64,000 nt of DNA from an uncultured Muribaculaceae bacterium (GTDB lineage Bacteria > Bacteroidota > Bacteroidia > Bacteroidales > Muribaculaceae). Under the pieces are notes generated by a model. That model was not told the origin of the DNA. It searched no databases and saw only the letters and a list, made by a program, of their open reading frames with translations. The DNA is taken from the NCBI GenBank assembly GCA_910578665.1, contig CAJTQU010000003.1, positions 1 through 64,000 of the forward strand. Direction: 5' to 3'. The position numbers and the translations under genes were made by a program. Of this stretch, positions 1-7,479 are shown piece after piece. Positions within the stretch are counted from its first letter, which is position 1. The number at the start of each line of letters is the position of its first letter.

Positions 1-294
1 TAAATCCCAGCGGCGGCTGACGCTCCTGCCAGTTTCAATCTCAACCCAGCGTCGACGCTTGATATGGAACGACATCTTGCGGCCTCTGACCGGATAATCA
101 CGCACGATGCTTTCCTCATGGAAGCCATTCGGGCGAAGCTGGCCGGGCCTGTAACAGTCTAATCCGTTATCTCGTTCCTCCAATGTGACACCAAGGGTCT
201 CCGGGGTCTTGCTCTCCTTGACTACCTCAAAATACTCGACCATATCTTCCGGCAGCAGACATTCTGCCAATTCTATATAAGGATTCTTTTCCAT
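1..294 (-). CDS. Transposase N-terminal region protein, ISAon1-type (partial at window edge)
   Basis: The minus strand is open from an ATG at 294 to the window edge, giving at least 98 residues with no stop. The protein begins MEKNPYIELAECLLPEDMVEYF and continues with an LRPNGF-HEESIVRDYP stretch and a basic HIKRRRWVEIETGRSVSRRW stretch. From memory this resembles the short N-terminal-region protein that precedes the catalytic transposase in ISAon1-type elements of Bacteroidota. In that family the small protein lies just upstream of the DDE transposase, which here would be outside the window. A TAnnTTTG box on the minus strand (313-320) is a plausible promoter. I could not identify the terminal inverted repeat, so the end of the element is not placed. 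Family assignment is moderate; coding status is good. Confidence 0.6.
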   Translation of the reverse strand, partial: MEKNPYIELAECLLPEDMVEYFEVVKESKTPETLGVTLEERDNGLDCYRPGQLRPNGFHEESIVRDYPVRGRKMSFHIKRRRWVEIETGRSVSRRWDL

Positions 295-522
295 TGCAGA
301 TTTTATTTTCCGCAAAGGTACAATTTTTATTTCTCTTACACAGGTTTATTACCATGCGCCAAAATTTTGCTTATTTAAGGCCTTGCTTATTGAATTGATT
401 TTGTTACTATTAATTTTCGGAGGTTTTGACTATAGCTGCATTTAAAAAATTGTTAACTTTGCAATGCCTTAGAAGGAGTCGCCGAGAATTCTTGCAGCCC
501 TCAAACAGGTTCGGATTCAGTT
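295..522. other. AT-rich intergenic stretch beside the insertion sequence
   Basis: This stretch separates the transposase fragment from the exporter gene. It holds a minus-strand -7 box (CAAAGGTA on the plus strand, 313-320) and a plus-strand -7 box (TAACTTTG, 454-461). Just before the exporter, a 17-codon open frame (473-523) ends in a TGA at 524-526 that overlaps the exporter ATG as ATGA. It has no start codon and an in-frame stop lies immediately upstream, so it could be the tail of a lost gene. No recognised riboswitch fold was seen. Confidence 0.4.
454..461 (+). promoter_or_regulatory. Bacteroidota -7 promoter box for the gdx operon
   Basis: TAACTTTG matches the TAnnTTTG -7 consensus of Bacteroidota. 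A TTTTG at 424-428 lies a little too far upstream (25 nt) for an ideal -33 element. The start codon it would serve is about 60 nt downstream. Confidence 0.4.
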
Positions 523-846
523 ATGAATTGGATAATTTTAATTGCTGCCGGCTTATGCGAGGTCGGCTTCACCTATTGCCTCGGACGGGCAAAATCAGTT
601 GAAGGCCTCACTTGGTGGGGTTGGATAGCCGGATTCCTTGTGTTCACAATTATTAGTATGGGATTATTGGCTAAAGCCACTCAAAATTTACCTATCGGCA
701 CTGCATATGCCGTTTGGACAGGCATTGGTGCAGTGGGTACTGTTTTGGTTGGAATAGTCTTTTTTAATGAATCGGCAACCTTTTGGCGTCTGCTCTTCAT
801 TTTTACACTGATTTCATCAATTATCGGACTTAAAATTGTATCATAG
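523..846 (+). CDS. gdx: SMR-family exporter of the Gdx/SugE (guanidinium) type
   Basis: A 107-residue protein with four hydrophobic segments, the standard length for small multidrug resistance proteins, which work as antiparallel dimers in the inner membrane. Glu13 in the first helix sits at the position of the essential proton/substrate-coupling glutamate. The stretch PIGTAYAVWTGIGAVGT (residues 57-73) is the signature of the SugE/Gdx branch, whose characterised members export guanidinium in exchange for protons rather than broad drugs. The next gene starts 3 nt after the stop, so the two are probably co-transcribed. The DNA is visibly more AT-rich than the rest of the window and lies beside an insertion sequence, suggesting acquisition. 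No guanidine riboswitch was recognised upstream. Gdx versus quaternary-ammonium specificity cannot be settled from sequence alone. Confidence 0.85.
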   Translation: MNWIILIAAGLCEVGFTYCLGRAKSVEGLTWWGWIAGFLVFTIISMGLLAKATQNLPIGTAYAVWTGIGAVGTVLVGIVFFNESATFWRLLFIFTLISSIIGLKIVS

Positions 847-849
847 AAT

Positions 850-1338
850 ATGGAATTTCGTAAAATGAGGCGTTCGCAACAACAATTACCAAAGTGTGAA
901 TGCGATAGAATATTATCCGAATCTACCGCCGGCACTCTAGCATTACTCGGTGACAATGGTTATCCTTATGCCGTACCTATCAGTTATGTATATTGTGAGG
1001 GGAAAATATATTTCCATAGTGCGAAAAACGGGCATAAAGTAGACGCAATAAGAGATTATGAAAAGGCGTCATTCTGTATTATAAATGCTGATGATATCCA
1101 CCCGTCAGAATTTACCACTTATTTCAGAAGTATAATTGCATTTGGAAGAATCCGCATCGTCGAATTGGAGGAAGAGAGAGTTTATGCCGCAACATTATTA
1201 GGCTCAAAATACAATCCGGATGATAAAACCGGTTTACAGAAAGAAATAGAAAAAGGGCTGCAACACATGCATGTCTTCTGCCTTGATATTGATCACCTGA
1301 CAGGGAAAGAGGCTATCGAGCTCACTAGAAACAGATAA
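850..1338 (+). CDS. Pyridoxamine 5'-phosphate oxidase-like flavin-binding protein, Nim-type
   Basis: A 162-residue protein with a split-barrel flavin-binding pattern: an N-terminal CDRILSESTAGTLALLGDNG stretch, AVPISYVYCEGKIYFHSA (a central strand pair that contacts FMN in relatives), then GHKVDAI. Members of this family in anaerobes include the Nim nitroimidazole reductases and many uncharacterised FMN or haem-binding proteins. It follows the Gdx exporter by 3 nt and shares its AT-rich composition, so the pair probably arrived together. Known: the family binds flavin and reduces small molecules. Inferred: a detoxification role linked to the exporter. The exact substrate is unknown and resistance to nitroimidazoles should not be assumed. 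Confidence 0.75.
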   Translation: MEFRKMRRSQQQLPKCECDRILSESTAGTLALLGDNGYPYAVPISYVYCEGKIYFHSAKNGHKVDAIRDYEKASFCIINADDIHPSEFTTYFRSIIAFGRIRIVELEEERVYAATLLGSKYNPDDKTGLQKEIEKGLQHMHVFCLDIDHLTGKEAIELTRNR

Positions 1339-1388
1339 GTATAGGCAATAGAAAAGTCTCTCTACTGTGAAATACAATTGTCTGCTAT

Positions 1389-2408
1389 TCAAAGCTCGGC
1401 GTTCCTGAGCCGCTGCAAACGCATAGATGAATTAAGATGGGGAAATGTTATCACTAGCACCCCGGGAGACCCATAGGAAATCTCGGCCTGACGGGACAGT
1501 GGTTCGCCCTCTGCATCATACCAAACCAGGGCATATACCCCGGCTGACGAAGTAGGACGCATCTTCCCCTTGGGCATGCCGCGCTTCCACCGGCCCGGAT
1601 TTATCTCCGCGCCTGCAAGATACAGTATGTCATACCCGTCGCTGCCATCGGGCACTATGGCCAAGGTGTATCGTCCGCCTGGGCGCAGTAGTGTTCCTTC
1701 GGTATCATAATCCAGCAACTGCCAATAACCTGCCGGAGTAGAATCTTTCAAGCTCGCAGAGGACAATAATTCCGCTATCTGTCCGTCATCACGCAACGGT
1801 TCTGAGAACGGCACAGGCAACGAGACATAACGCAGCGAGGCCCTCTCTATCTCTACTCCGCGCCCACGCTTTATAAGTAATGTTTTCCATGCCGGCGCAC
1901 AGTCATCCATAAAACGCGACACCGCGCCCCCATCATCACCGCTATGCCATACCACGCGGCCAGGCTTCCGGCCGCAACGTAATGCCAGCCGGCCCGGCAT
2001 ACCTGCCGGATTGGCCTCAAGACATACTATCAGGGGATTGCCGCTGCCTCCCACATCATACGGGGCATCGGCTTCAGACTTTGAGGATATGCCGCAACAG
2101 TCCACTGAAACACACAATTTGTCCGAACTGTAAAGATTATCCTGAGAACGCCGCACGGACAATGACAACACAAGTGTGTCGGAGGCCTCGTTGACTACAG
2201 ATATGCCCAACGGCGCATCCCCTACCCGTCCGGTACATGCCAGCGTAAGCGACATTGCGTGACCTTCCATACGCGGTAGCGGCACACTGTCCGGAAGAGG
2301 CCGGGCAGCATCCCAATAAAGCATGTCCGGCCTTGCCTCCGCTGTTGCGAAGACAATCACGACAAGCATTATGAGAAAATACAGGACGCGCCTCATCAGA
2401 TATTCCAT
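1389..2408 (-). CDS. Secreted protein of unknown function
   Basis: I do not recognise this 339-residue protein. It begins with a short basic stretch and a strongly hydrophobic segment (about residues 5-24) ending in TAEARPD, a convincing Sec signal peptide. The remainder has no membrane segments and looks beta-rich. Cysteines fall in a central cluster (SVDCCGISS) and singly elsewhere, which in the periplasm could form disulfides. A second ATG at 2396 gives an equally good signal peptide and may be the true start. The gene lies 6 nt after the LysE-type transporter and is the last of the pyrE-led run. It could be an exported enzyme or a surface protein; nothing in the sequence decides. Confidence 0.6.
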   Translation of the reverse strand: MEYLMRRVLYFLIMLVVIVFATAEARPDMLYWDAARPLPDSVPLPRMEGHAMSLTLACTGRVGDAPLGISVVNEASDTLVLSLSVRRSQDNLYSSDKLCVSVDCCGISSKSEADAPYDVGGSGNPLIVCLEANPAGMPGRLALRCGRKPGRVVWHSGDDGGAVSRFMDDCAPAWKTLLIKRGRGVEIERASLRYVSLPVPFSEPLRDDGQIAELLSSASLKDSTPAGYWQLLDYDTEGTLLRPGGRYTLAIVPDGSDGYDILYLAGAEINPGRWKRGMPKGKMRPTSSAGVYALVWYDAEGEPLSRQAEISYGSPGVLVITFPHLNSSMRLQRLRNAEL

Positions 2409-2414
2409 ATGCGT

Positions 2415-3062
2415 TTATGGCCAGTCCAGCATGGAATGCAATGAGGTAAAAATACCCACAGCGGCAAAAATAAAGATCAAAGAACCTGTTATACGGTTGA
2501 TCAGCCACATGGAGCGGAGATTAAAATGCGAACGAATTTTGTTGATAATCCAGGTGATACACCACCACCAAAGCAACGCGCCCACGATAATAAACAGAAA
2601 ACCTGACACATGGTGGTACACCTGCATGTAGGAATCAAGGAAGTTGAATCGGGCAAACAAGCCTATTATCAGAAATATAATCAGCGGATTAGACACTGTA
2701 AAAAGAAAGCCGGTGATAATGTCGGCTTTCGGAGTGGCTGTGCTCTGCGAGTTGCGGCGCAAATTCTGCGCCGGATTTTTACGGAACAAATAAATGCCGA
2801 ACCCTACGAGTACAAGCGAGCCTAACAGCTGTATAACATCCTGGTGGGCTGTCAGAAAGCCCTCGATAAGCGAAAGACCGAACGCGGTGACAAGGCAGTA
2901 ACAAAGGTCTGACAGTGCGGCTCCCACGCCCGTATAAAATCCGGCATACCGTCCTCTGTCCAGGGTACGCTGTATGCACAATACCCCCACAGGCCCCATA
3001 GGGGCCGAGATAACGATGCCTATAACCACGGCTTTCAATATTGTGTATACAAGTATTTCCAT
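2415..3062 (-). CDS. LysE/RhtB-family membrane exporter
   Basis: A 215-residue protein with about six hydrophobic segments. Near the N terminus it carries the family hallmark SAPMGPVGVLCIQRTL followed by GRYAGFYTGVGAALSD, the conserved loop between the first two helices of LysE-type exporters. Characterised relatives export basic amino acids, homoserine, threonine or leucine by proton antiport across the inner membrane; the substrate here cannot be told. Length is normal for the family. The gene sits 14 nt after the Rieske-like lipoprotein gene and just before a secreted unknown, all on the same strand, so it is probably part of the pyrE-led transcription unit, although the functions look unrelated. 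Confidence 0.85.
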   Translation of the reverse strand: MEILVYTILKAVVIGIVISAPMGPVGVLCIQRTLDRGRYAGFYTGVGAALSDLCYCLVTAFGLSLIEGFLTAHQDVIQLLGSLVLVGFGIYLFRKNPAQNLRRNSQSTATPKADIITGFLFTVSNPLIIFLIIGLFARFNFLDSYMQVYHHVSGFLFIIVGALLWWWCITWIINKIRSHFNLRSMWLINRITGSLIFIFAAVGIFTSLHSMLDWP

Positions 3063-3076
3063 GAGCCATACGCCTT

Positions 3077-3622
3077 TCAGCGCGTTATTACATAGCCTCC
3101 TCCAGACTGGTTGGCCTTATAGCGCTGCAGTCCGTATCTGACACTGCCGGTCAGCGCCGGTCCGGCAGTGGGTGCTCCTCCGCCCATAGCCACATCATAA
3201 TGCGAGCCGCACACCGGGCATACGGCCTCAAGCGTGGCTGCGTCAATCACCACACGAATATTCTCCCGGCATTCTACCGGACAGGCAAGGTCATAGGCCA
3301 GCGGCACCACGTCTCCTGCCGAAAACGGATCCATACCCATAAACAACAGAACTCCCCCGAACCCTGTATAAGTGGTTTCGCTAAAGAAGAAATTAGAGGG
3401 GGTGCCTGTCTGGCGTATAAACTCGCGATATTCCCCGTAACCTGACACTCCGTAAGTGTTCCACAGTCCTGGATTATTCAGTAATATCTGCACGTTAAGG
3501 GCCGGTATGCGGTTATCGTCAAGCGAATCGCAGCCTGACACACATACCCCGGCGAGTGCGGCCGCCGTAGGGGCTGCCGCACTCGCCAGAAAATGTACCA
3601 TATGTCGGATTACTCCTTTCAT
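3077..3622 (-). CDS. Lipoprotein with a degenerate Rieske-like domain
   Basis: The chosen ATG (3622) gives 181 residues; an upstream ATG at 3634 adds only four. The N terminus is MKGVIRHMVHF followed by a hydrophobic segment and the lipobox VSGC, predicting an acylated cysteine at about residue 31 followed by Asp, usual for inner-membrane or periplasm-facing lipoproteins. Near residues 110-145 it has LACPVEC and then CPVCGSHYD followed by a Gly-rich turn. Rieske proteins bind a 2Fe-2S cluster through CxH and CxxH or CxxCxxH motifs. Here the first CxH lacks its histidine (CPV), so a normal Rieske cluster is unlikely, although the second half (CPVCGSHYD) resembles the family. It may be a redox-inactive structural relative or bind metal differently. 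Its role beside the SRPBCC and LysE genes is unknown. Confidence 0.6.
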   Translation of the reverse strand: MKGVIRHMVHFLASAAAPTAAALAGVCVSGCDSLDDNRIPALNVQILLNNPGLWNTYGVSGYGEYREFIRQTGTPSNFFFSETTYTGFGGVLLFMGMDPFSAGDVVPLAYDLACPVECRENIRVVIDAATLEAVCPVCGSHYDVAMGGGAPTAGPALTGSVRYGLQRYKANQSGGGYVITR

Positions 3623-3648
3623 ACACTTGCACATGGCATGACACCGGC

Positions 3649-4095
3649 TCAGTCGTTGCCGAAGGGTATCGCGCCAAGCATGGAAGCAAACTGGTCTACA
3701 ATCTGCTGTAACGGTCCCTTGACCATGGGACGCAGCATCATGGGTATGTCAGCCTCGATAGCCGCAACCGCAGAGGTACACTCCGGGCCGTCGGAAGACA
3801 GGCGCAGCTGCAACGAGAGCTTCATGGGGATGTTCTCTGGCTGCAAAGCTATAAGAGACGGCTCCACACGTTCCACCACGCGCATTGTGACAGCCCCTGT
3901 GGGACCACCCTGCACCGTGATGCTGTCTGCCGTTATCAAGAGTTTCTCGAGCTGTTCGCGCTTGTCGGCAGGCAGGCTGTCGGCAGGCAGATTTTCGATC
4001 AGGCTGCGCAGATTCTCCAAATTGGAAAATCTGCTATACACACGTTCTACGGGCGCCTCTATAGATACAGGCGCGCTTTTGAATTCAGATGCCAT
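3649..4095 (-). CDS. SRPBCC (START-like) ligand-binding protein
   Basis: A 148-residue soluble protein without a signal peptide. It begins with the SRPBCC pattern SAPVSIEAPVERVYSRFSNLENL (a first beta strand, then a helix in which PVERVY is typical) and ends with an amphipathic helix (GPLQQIVDQFASML), the long C-terminal helix that closes the helix-grip pocket. The superfamily binds hydrophobic ligands; many bacterial members are unassigned. The gene starts 6 nt after the pyrE stop, so it is probably co-transcribed with pyrE. Nothing in it shows an enzymatic site, and its ligand is unknown. Confidence 0.75.
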   Translation of the reverse strand: MASEFKSAPVSIEAPVERVYSRFSNLENLRSLIENLPADSLPADKREQLEKLLITADSITVQGGPTGAVTMRVVERVEPSLIALQPENIPMKLSLQLRLSSDGPECTSAVAAIEADIPMMLRPMVKGPLQQIVDQFASMLGAIPFGND

Positions 4096-4101
4096 GTCTT
4101 A

Positions 4102-4749
4102 TTATATTTCAGGGGTATTAGGCACCCAGTTGGCAGGGTCCTTACGCCACTCTTGCAAAGCTGCGAGGTCCGATTCGCGTATGTAATTGGTCTCCAGCGC
4201 CACATCAAGCATAGCAGAATAGTTGGACAGAGTCAGCAGCTTGACATTGGCATCGCGGAAGCGTTTAACCGACAGGGGGAACTCATAAGAGAAAAGGGCG
4301 CACATGCCTGCCACCTCGCAGCCGGCGGCGCGTATGGCCTCTACTGCCTTAAGCGACGAACCGCCTGTACTAATAAGGTCTTCTATCACTACCACTTTCT
4401 GTCCCGGTTTGATATTGCCCTCGATCAGATTCTCCAGGCCATGGTCCTTCGGAGTGGAACGTACATACACGTACGGAAGATTAAGCAGGTCGGCCACCAG
4501 CGCGCCCACGGCTATAGCCCCGGTTGCCACACCGGCTATAGCGTCTGCCTCGGGAAAGTTCTCAAGTATCATCCGGCTCAGCTCGACCTTTATGAACGAG
4601 CGTATGTCGGGATAGGACAATGTCTTGCGATTGTCGGTATATATGGGTGAATTCCAGCCTGAAGCCCATGTAAAAGGATTATTCGGCTGAAGATTAATAG
4701 CATTGATTTGCAGGAGTTTTTCTGCCAGTAGACGGTCAGGTTGTTTCAT
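4102..4749 (-). CDS. pyrE: Orotate phosphoribosyltransferase
   Basis: PyrE transfers phosphoribose from PRPP to orotate to give orotidine 5'-monophosphate, the fifth step of de novo pyrimidine synthesis, in the cytoplasm. The 215-residue protein has the usual type I phosphoribosyltransferase fold. FTWASGWNSPIYTDNR (residues 26-41) is the orotate-side N-terminal signature, VRSTPKDHG (96-104) is the flexible catalytic loop, and VVVIEDLISTGGSS (119-132) is the PRPP-binding motif with its acidic pair. A good Bacteroidota promoter lies just upstream (4803-4833), so pyrE probably heads its own unit, followed closely by the SRPBCC, Rieske-like, LysE and unknown genes. Length is normal and no key residue is missing. 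Confidence 0.96.
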   Translation of the reverse strand: MKQPDRLLAEKLLQINAINLQPNNPFTWASGWNSPIYTDNRKTLSYPDIRSFIKVELSRMILENFPEADAIAGVATGAIAVGALVADLLNLPYVYVRSTPKDHGLENLIEGNIKPGQKVVVIEDLISTGGSSLKAVEAIRAAGCEVAGMCALFSYEFPLSVKRFRDANVKLLTLSNYSAMLDVALETNYIRESDLAALQEWRKDPANWVPNTPEI

Positions 4750-4802
4750 AACTTGGGTATATAAAAGTACTATGAATACGGGTATAAATCCCTATTGGAA
4801 TG

Positions 4803-4833
4803 CAAATTTAGTCAAAAATAACCAAATTTCAAA
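4803..4833 (-). promoter_or_regulatory. Bacteroidota promoter for pyrE
   Basis: Read on the minus strand: TTTG at 4833-4830, a 19-nt spacer, then TAAATTTG at 4810-4803, about 54 nt upstream of the pyrE ATG. Both elements and the spacing fit the Bacteroidota housekeeping sigma consensus (TTTG, 19-20 nt, TAnnTTTG). Confidence 0.6.
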
Positions 4834-4850
4834 ACACTGCAGGCTTCTTG

Positions 4851-5138
4851 TCAAGGGTTATACAGATCCTTATTGTAGAAATCAAGTATCGCGTAAGCCG
4901 ACTCTTTCAGGCGCACTGCCGCCGAATCAGGATTGATGGCTATGGCCGCGTTATAGTCATTTATGGCATCGGCACGGCGTTCCATCTTCCAATAAAGCAA
5001 CCCACGCGCCGACAATGCCTGCTCTCTACAATCGGGCGCTGCATCTGAAGCTATAATCTCTGTGAGAAAGGCTATGGCCTGTTCGGCAGACATAGTGCCT
5101 GATTCTGTCCCCTGTCTGATTTCATCAAGTGTTTTCAT
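4851..5138 (-). CDS. Small tetratricopeptide-repeat protein
   Basis: A 95-residue protein starting at the ATG at 5138 (the open frame extends two codons upstream only through a TTG). After an N-terminal helical stretch it contains a TPR-like pair: REQALSARGLLYWKMERRADAINDYNAAIAINPDS (about residues 37-71) has the alternating small and aromatic residues of a TPR unit, including the Ala-8, Ala-20 and Pro-32 type positions. There is no signal peptide, so it is probably a cytoplasmic scaffold-type protein. It lies 22 nt downstream of the DUF4465 gene and ends just before the pyrE promoter. Partners are unknown. Confidence 0.75.
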   Translation of the reverse strand: MKTLDEIRQGTESGTMSAEQAIAFLTEIIASDAAPDCREQALSARGLLYWKMERRADAINDYNAAIAINPDSAAVRLKESAYAILDFYNKDLYNP

Positions 5139-5159
5139 AATCAAAAAAATAAAATAATG

Positions 5160-5918
5160 TTAAGGCATCACCGCACGGTAAGTGAGGCAGTCCATAGCGA
5201 AATACGAAGGTGTGTTCATACCCCACATGCCACTATCGGACGATTCCATAGTGAAGTATAACTCTGTAACCGTTCCCAGCGATGAAAGGTTCACTAAAGT
5301 CCATCCTTCCACCACGTCTGTACCGTCGACAAGCAAGAAAGATGTAGTGCTCACACTGCCGTCGGCATGCACGCCGTGGGCATTAAGACGCAGCCAGTCT
5401 CCCTCTTCAAACTTCTTGGCAAAATTATTTCCCTCACGCACCGTGGCGCATACATAAGAAGTATTGGTCACATACATGCTTATAGGGCGGAACTCTTCCG
5501 GCACGCTGTTGACACCGGCCTTATGCTGTATGCGGCAGGAACGTTCCGCAGCCGGCGTGGACTCGTTCTCCTGAGTATCCCAGAATGCCACAATATAAGG
5601 AGTGCCGGTACCGCTCATACCGCCTCCGGTAGTGATCTGGAACTGATGCGCGAGCCAGTCGGTCTGAGGCCCTGTCTCACTCACACGTGCCGGCGTAAAG
5701 CCATTCCATGCCAGTCCCCACGGACCCACTTCTCCCTCATGGCTGAATTCCATATACTGGACCAGGAAAGGCTGGTTGGAGGCCACTCCATCCCAGACAT
5801 TCTCATCGTTATAACTGATTTCGGCGCGATTAAGCTGCACAGTCACCTCTACTGGATCGTTGTCATCCGAGCATGCAGCCAGTGCGAGCAGCATGACGAC
5901 CGGTAATATTTTCTTCAT
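5160..5918 (-). CDS. DUF4465 lipoprotein
   Basis: A 252-residue protein with a classic lipoprotein signal: MKKILPVVMLLALAACS, with acylation predicted at Cys16 and an SDDND stretch after it, the kind of acidic lipoprotein-export signal that sends Bacteroidota lipoproteins to the cell surface. The body matches DUF4465 as I know it: an early GVA-WNGFTPARVSETG stretch, a central AFWDTQE stretch, a WLRLNAHGVHADGS stretch, and an end with SYFAMDCLTYRA. The family is widespread in Bacteroides relatives, often near surface glycan or corrinoid-uptake loci, but its biochemical role is not settled. It follows murI by 30 nt on the same strand. No enzymatic residues stand out; a surface-binding role is only a guess. 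Confidence 0.8.
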   Translation of the reverse strand: MKKILPVVMLLALAACSDDNDPVEVTVQLNRAEISYNDENVWDGVASNQPFLVQYMEFSHEGEVGPWGLAWNGFTPARVSETGPQTDWLAHQFQITTGGGMSGTGTPYIVAFWDTQENESTPAAERSCRIQHKAGVNSVPEEFRPISMYVTNTSYVCATVREGNNFAKKFEEGDWLRLNAHGVHADGSVSTTSFLLVDGTDVVEGWTLVNLSSLGTVTELYFTMESSDSGMWGMNTPSYFAMDCLTYRAVMP

Positions 5919-5948
5919 GGGTTATTAGTAAGTTTATTTGTTAATAAT

Positions 5949-6794
5949 CTATAATTCAATATGTGTCGAGTGTGCCGGACACCCCGTGAACAATGTGGCG
6001 AGTGTGTCAAACTTCTCAGTATTTTCGGTGGTCATATACCGGCATGTTCCGCCGTGCGACAACCGTCCGGCCATTTCAGGATGCCGTCTCAGATAGCATG
6101 CCAGGCTCTCGCCCACCAGTCCCCCCTGCGATAATATCCGTATATGTCCGGGCAGATATTCGCGTATCTTGGCATACAGCAGAGGATAATGTGTGCATCC
6201 CAGCACAACAGTGTCTATCTCAGGATCGGCACCAAGCAATTGGTCCAGGTATTTCCTTACAAAGTAATCGGCACCCGGACCGTCAGCCTCCCGATTCTCA
6301 ACCAGGGGCACCCACAACGGACACGCCACTTCGACCACCTCTATCCCGGGGTCTGTCTTGGCAATCTCCATATGGTAAGAATGGCTTGCTATAGTGCCCG
6401 GAGTGGCCAGCACTCCTATATGTCCGCTACGCGTTATGGATGGCACAGCCTCTACCGTGGGACGTATTACTCCGAGCACGCGGCGTGACGGATCTTGCGA
6501 GGTGGGCAGGTCTTTCTGCTGTATGGACCGCAATGCCTTGGCCGAGGCTGTATTGCAGGCTAATATTACCAGGGGGCATCCCTCGTCAAACAGGCGGAAC
6601 ACAGCCTGGCGCGTAAACTCGTACACAACGTCAAACGAACGTGAGCCGTACGGTGCGCGCGCATTGTCACCCAGATACAGATAATCAAGTTCTGGAAGAG
6701 CCTCTCTGAGCCCTTTCAGAATCGTGAGCCCTCCGTAACCGGAATCGAACACTCCCACAGAAACCGTATGTCCGTCACAAGCCGCAACACCCAT
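5949..6794 (-). CDS. murI: Glutamate racemase
   Basis: MurI interconverts L- and D-glutamate to supply D-Glu for peptidoglycan. The 281-residue protein shows the full active-site set of the cofactor-independent racemases: VFDSGYGGL (Asp17, Ser18), LACNTASA (Cys80, one catalytic cysteine), and GCTHYPLL (Cys201, the second catalytic cysteine, and His203). The first ATG leaves a short leader before the conserved VGVFDSG, slightly longer than usual, but no better start is visible. It lies downstream of the two OmpH genes, after a hairpin that may terminate their transcript, so it could have its own weak promoter. Envelope-building context (bamA, uppS, skp-like genes) fits its role. Confidence 0.96.
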   Translation of the reverse strand: MGVAACDGHTVSVGVFDSGYGGLTILKGLREALPELDYLYLGDNARAPYGSRSFDVVYEFTRQAVFRLFDEGCPLVILACNTASAKALRSIQQKDLPTSQDPSRRVLGVIRPTVEAVPSITRSGHIGVLATPGTIASHSYHMEIAKTDPGIEVVEVACPLWVPLVENREADGPGADYFVRKYLDQLLGADPEIDTVVLGCTHYPLLYAKIREYLPGHIRILSQGGLVGESLACYLRRHPEMAGRLSHGGTCRYMTTENTEKFDTLATLFTGCPAHSTHIEL

Positions 6795-6829
6795 ATAATA
6801 AAAGCTAATTTAATAAATTCACAAAGAAG

Positions 6830-6869
6830 CCGGAGAGGAGAAAAGGTACAGACCTTTGTCCCTCTCCGG
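6830..6869 (-). terminator. Hairpin terminator after the ompH pair
   Basis: A 9-bp stem (830-838 with 861-869, window thousands 6) encloses an inner AAAGGT/ACCTTT stem (842-847 with 852-857). It lies immediately after the second OmpH gene on the minus strand and is followed there by a T-rich stretch (CTTCTTTG). It probably separates the ompH genes from murI. Confidence 0.55.
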
Positions 6870-6896
6870 GCAAAATGCGTTAGATGCAGCAAGATG

Positions 6897-7397
6897 TTAC
6901 TTCACACCCAGACGGGCCTTGACCAGATCTGTGATGTTCTCGGCACTGCCGCCGTAATAGAGCACCGCGCCGGCATCCTGTATCAAAGAGAAACCGCCCT
7001 CTTTGCCTACAGCCTGTATGGCCGTCATAACCTCATTCATGACCGGCTGTATCTTGGCATCGCGCTGTTTGGCCATGTCTGCATTGTACATCTGCTCAAA
7101 TTCGGCAAGCTTCTGTGAGAACTCGTCCAGCTCTTTGGCACGGCGTTCCTTGACAGCAGCCGGGGTGTCGGCAGCCAGAGCCTGAAACTCTTCATACTTC
7201 TTCTGCGCCTCGGTAGTGAGTTTCATATACTCATCCTTATATTTCTTGTCCATGGCCTCAAGCTCGGTCATGGCAGTCTTATAAGCCGCCATCTCGGGAA
7301 TAATTTTCTGCGAGTCTACCACTCCGATTTTGATTGTCTGCGCTGCGGCCAGCATAGGGAATACCACAGCTATGGCCACTAAGATTTTCTTGAACAT
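6897..7397 (-). CDS. OmpH/Skp-family periplasmic chaperone (second copy)
   Basis: A 166-residue protein with a clear signal peptide (MFKKILVAIAVVFPMLAAAQ, cleavage after AAA) and a start of the mature part (TIKIGVVDSQKIIPEM) that matches the first strand of Skp/OmpH proteins. The middle (about residues 40-120) is a charged helical region rich in Lys, Glu and Ala, consistent with the coiled-coil tentacles that hold unfolded outer-membrane proteins. The C terminus returns to a beta strand (GFSLIQDAGAVLYY). The adjacent upstream gene encodes a paralogue and bamA lies upstream of both, so the trio delivers and inserts beta-barrel proteins. Confidence 0.88.
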   Translation of the reverse strand: MFKKILVAIAVVFPMLAAAQTIKIGVVDSQKIIPEMAAYKTAMTELEAMDKKYKDEYMKLTTEAQKKYEEFQALAADTPAAVKERRAKELDEFSQKLAEFEQMYNADMAKQRDAKIQPVMNEVMTAIQAVGKEGGFSLIQDAGAVLYYGGSAENITDLVKARLGVK

Positions 7398-7479
7398 TTC
7401 GTGTATTAGTGTTAGTTAATTTATTGCTTTAGTCACTGTTGCAAAGTCTCCGTGCGGAAGACGTGCAAAATTAGTCAAT

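Noticed and set aside
430..522. Guanidine riboswitch ahead of the Gdx gene
   Set aside because: I looked for the conserved features of the guanidine-I, -II and -III classes and saw none in the leader; the gap is also too short for class I from the likely start site.
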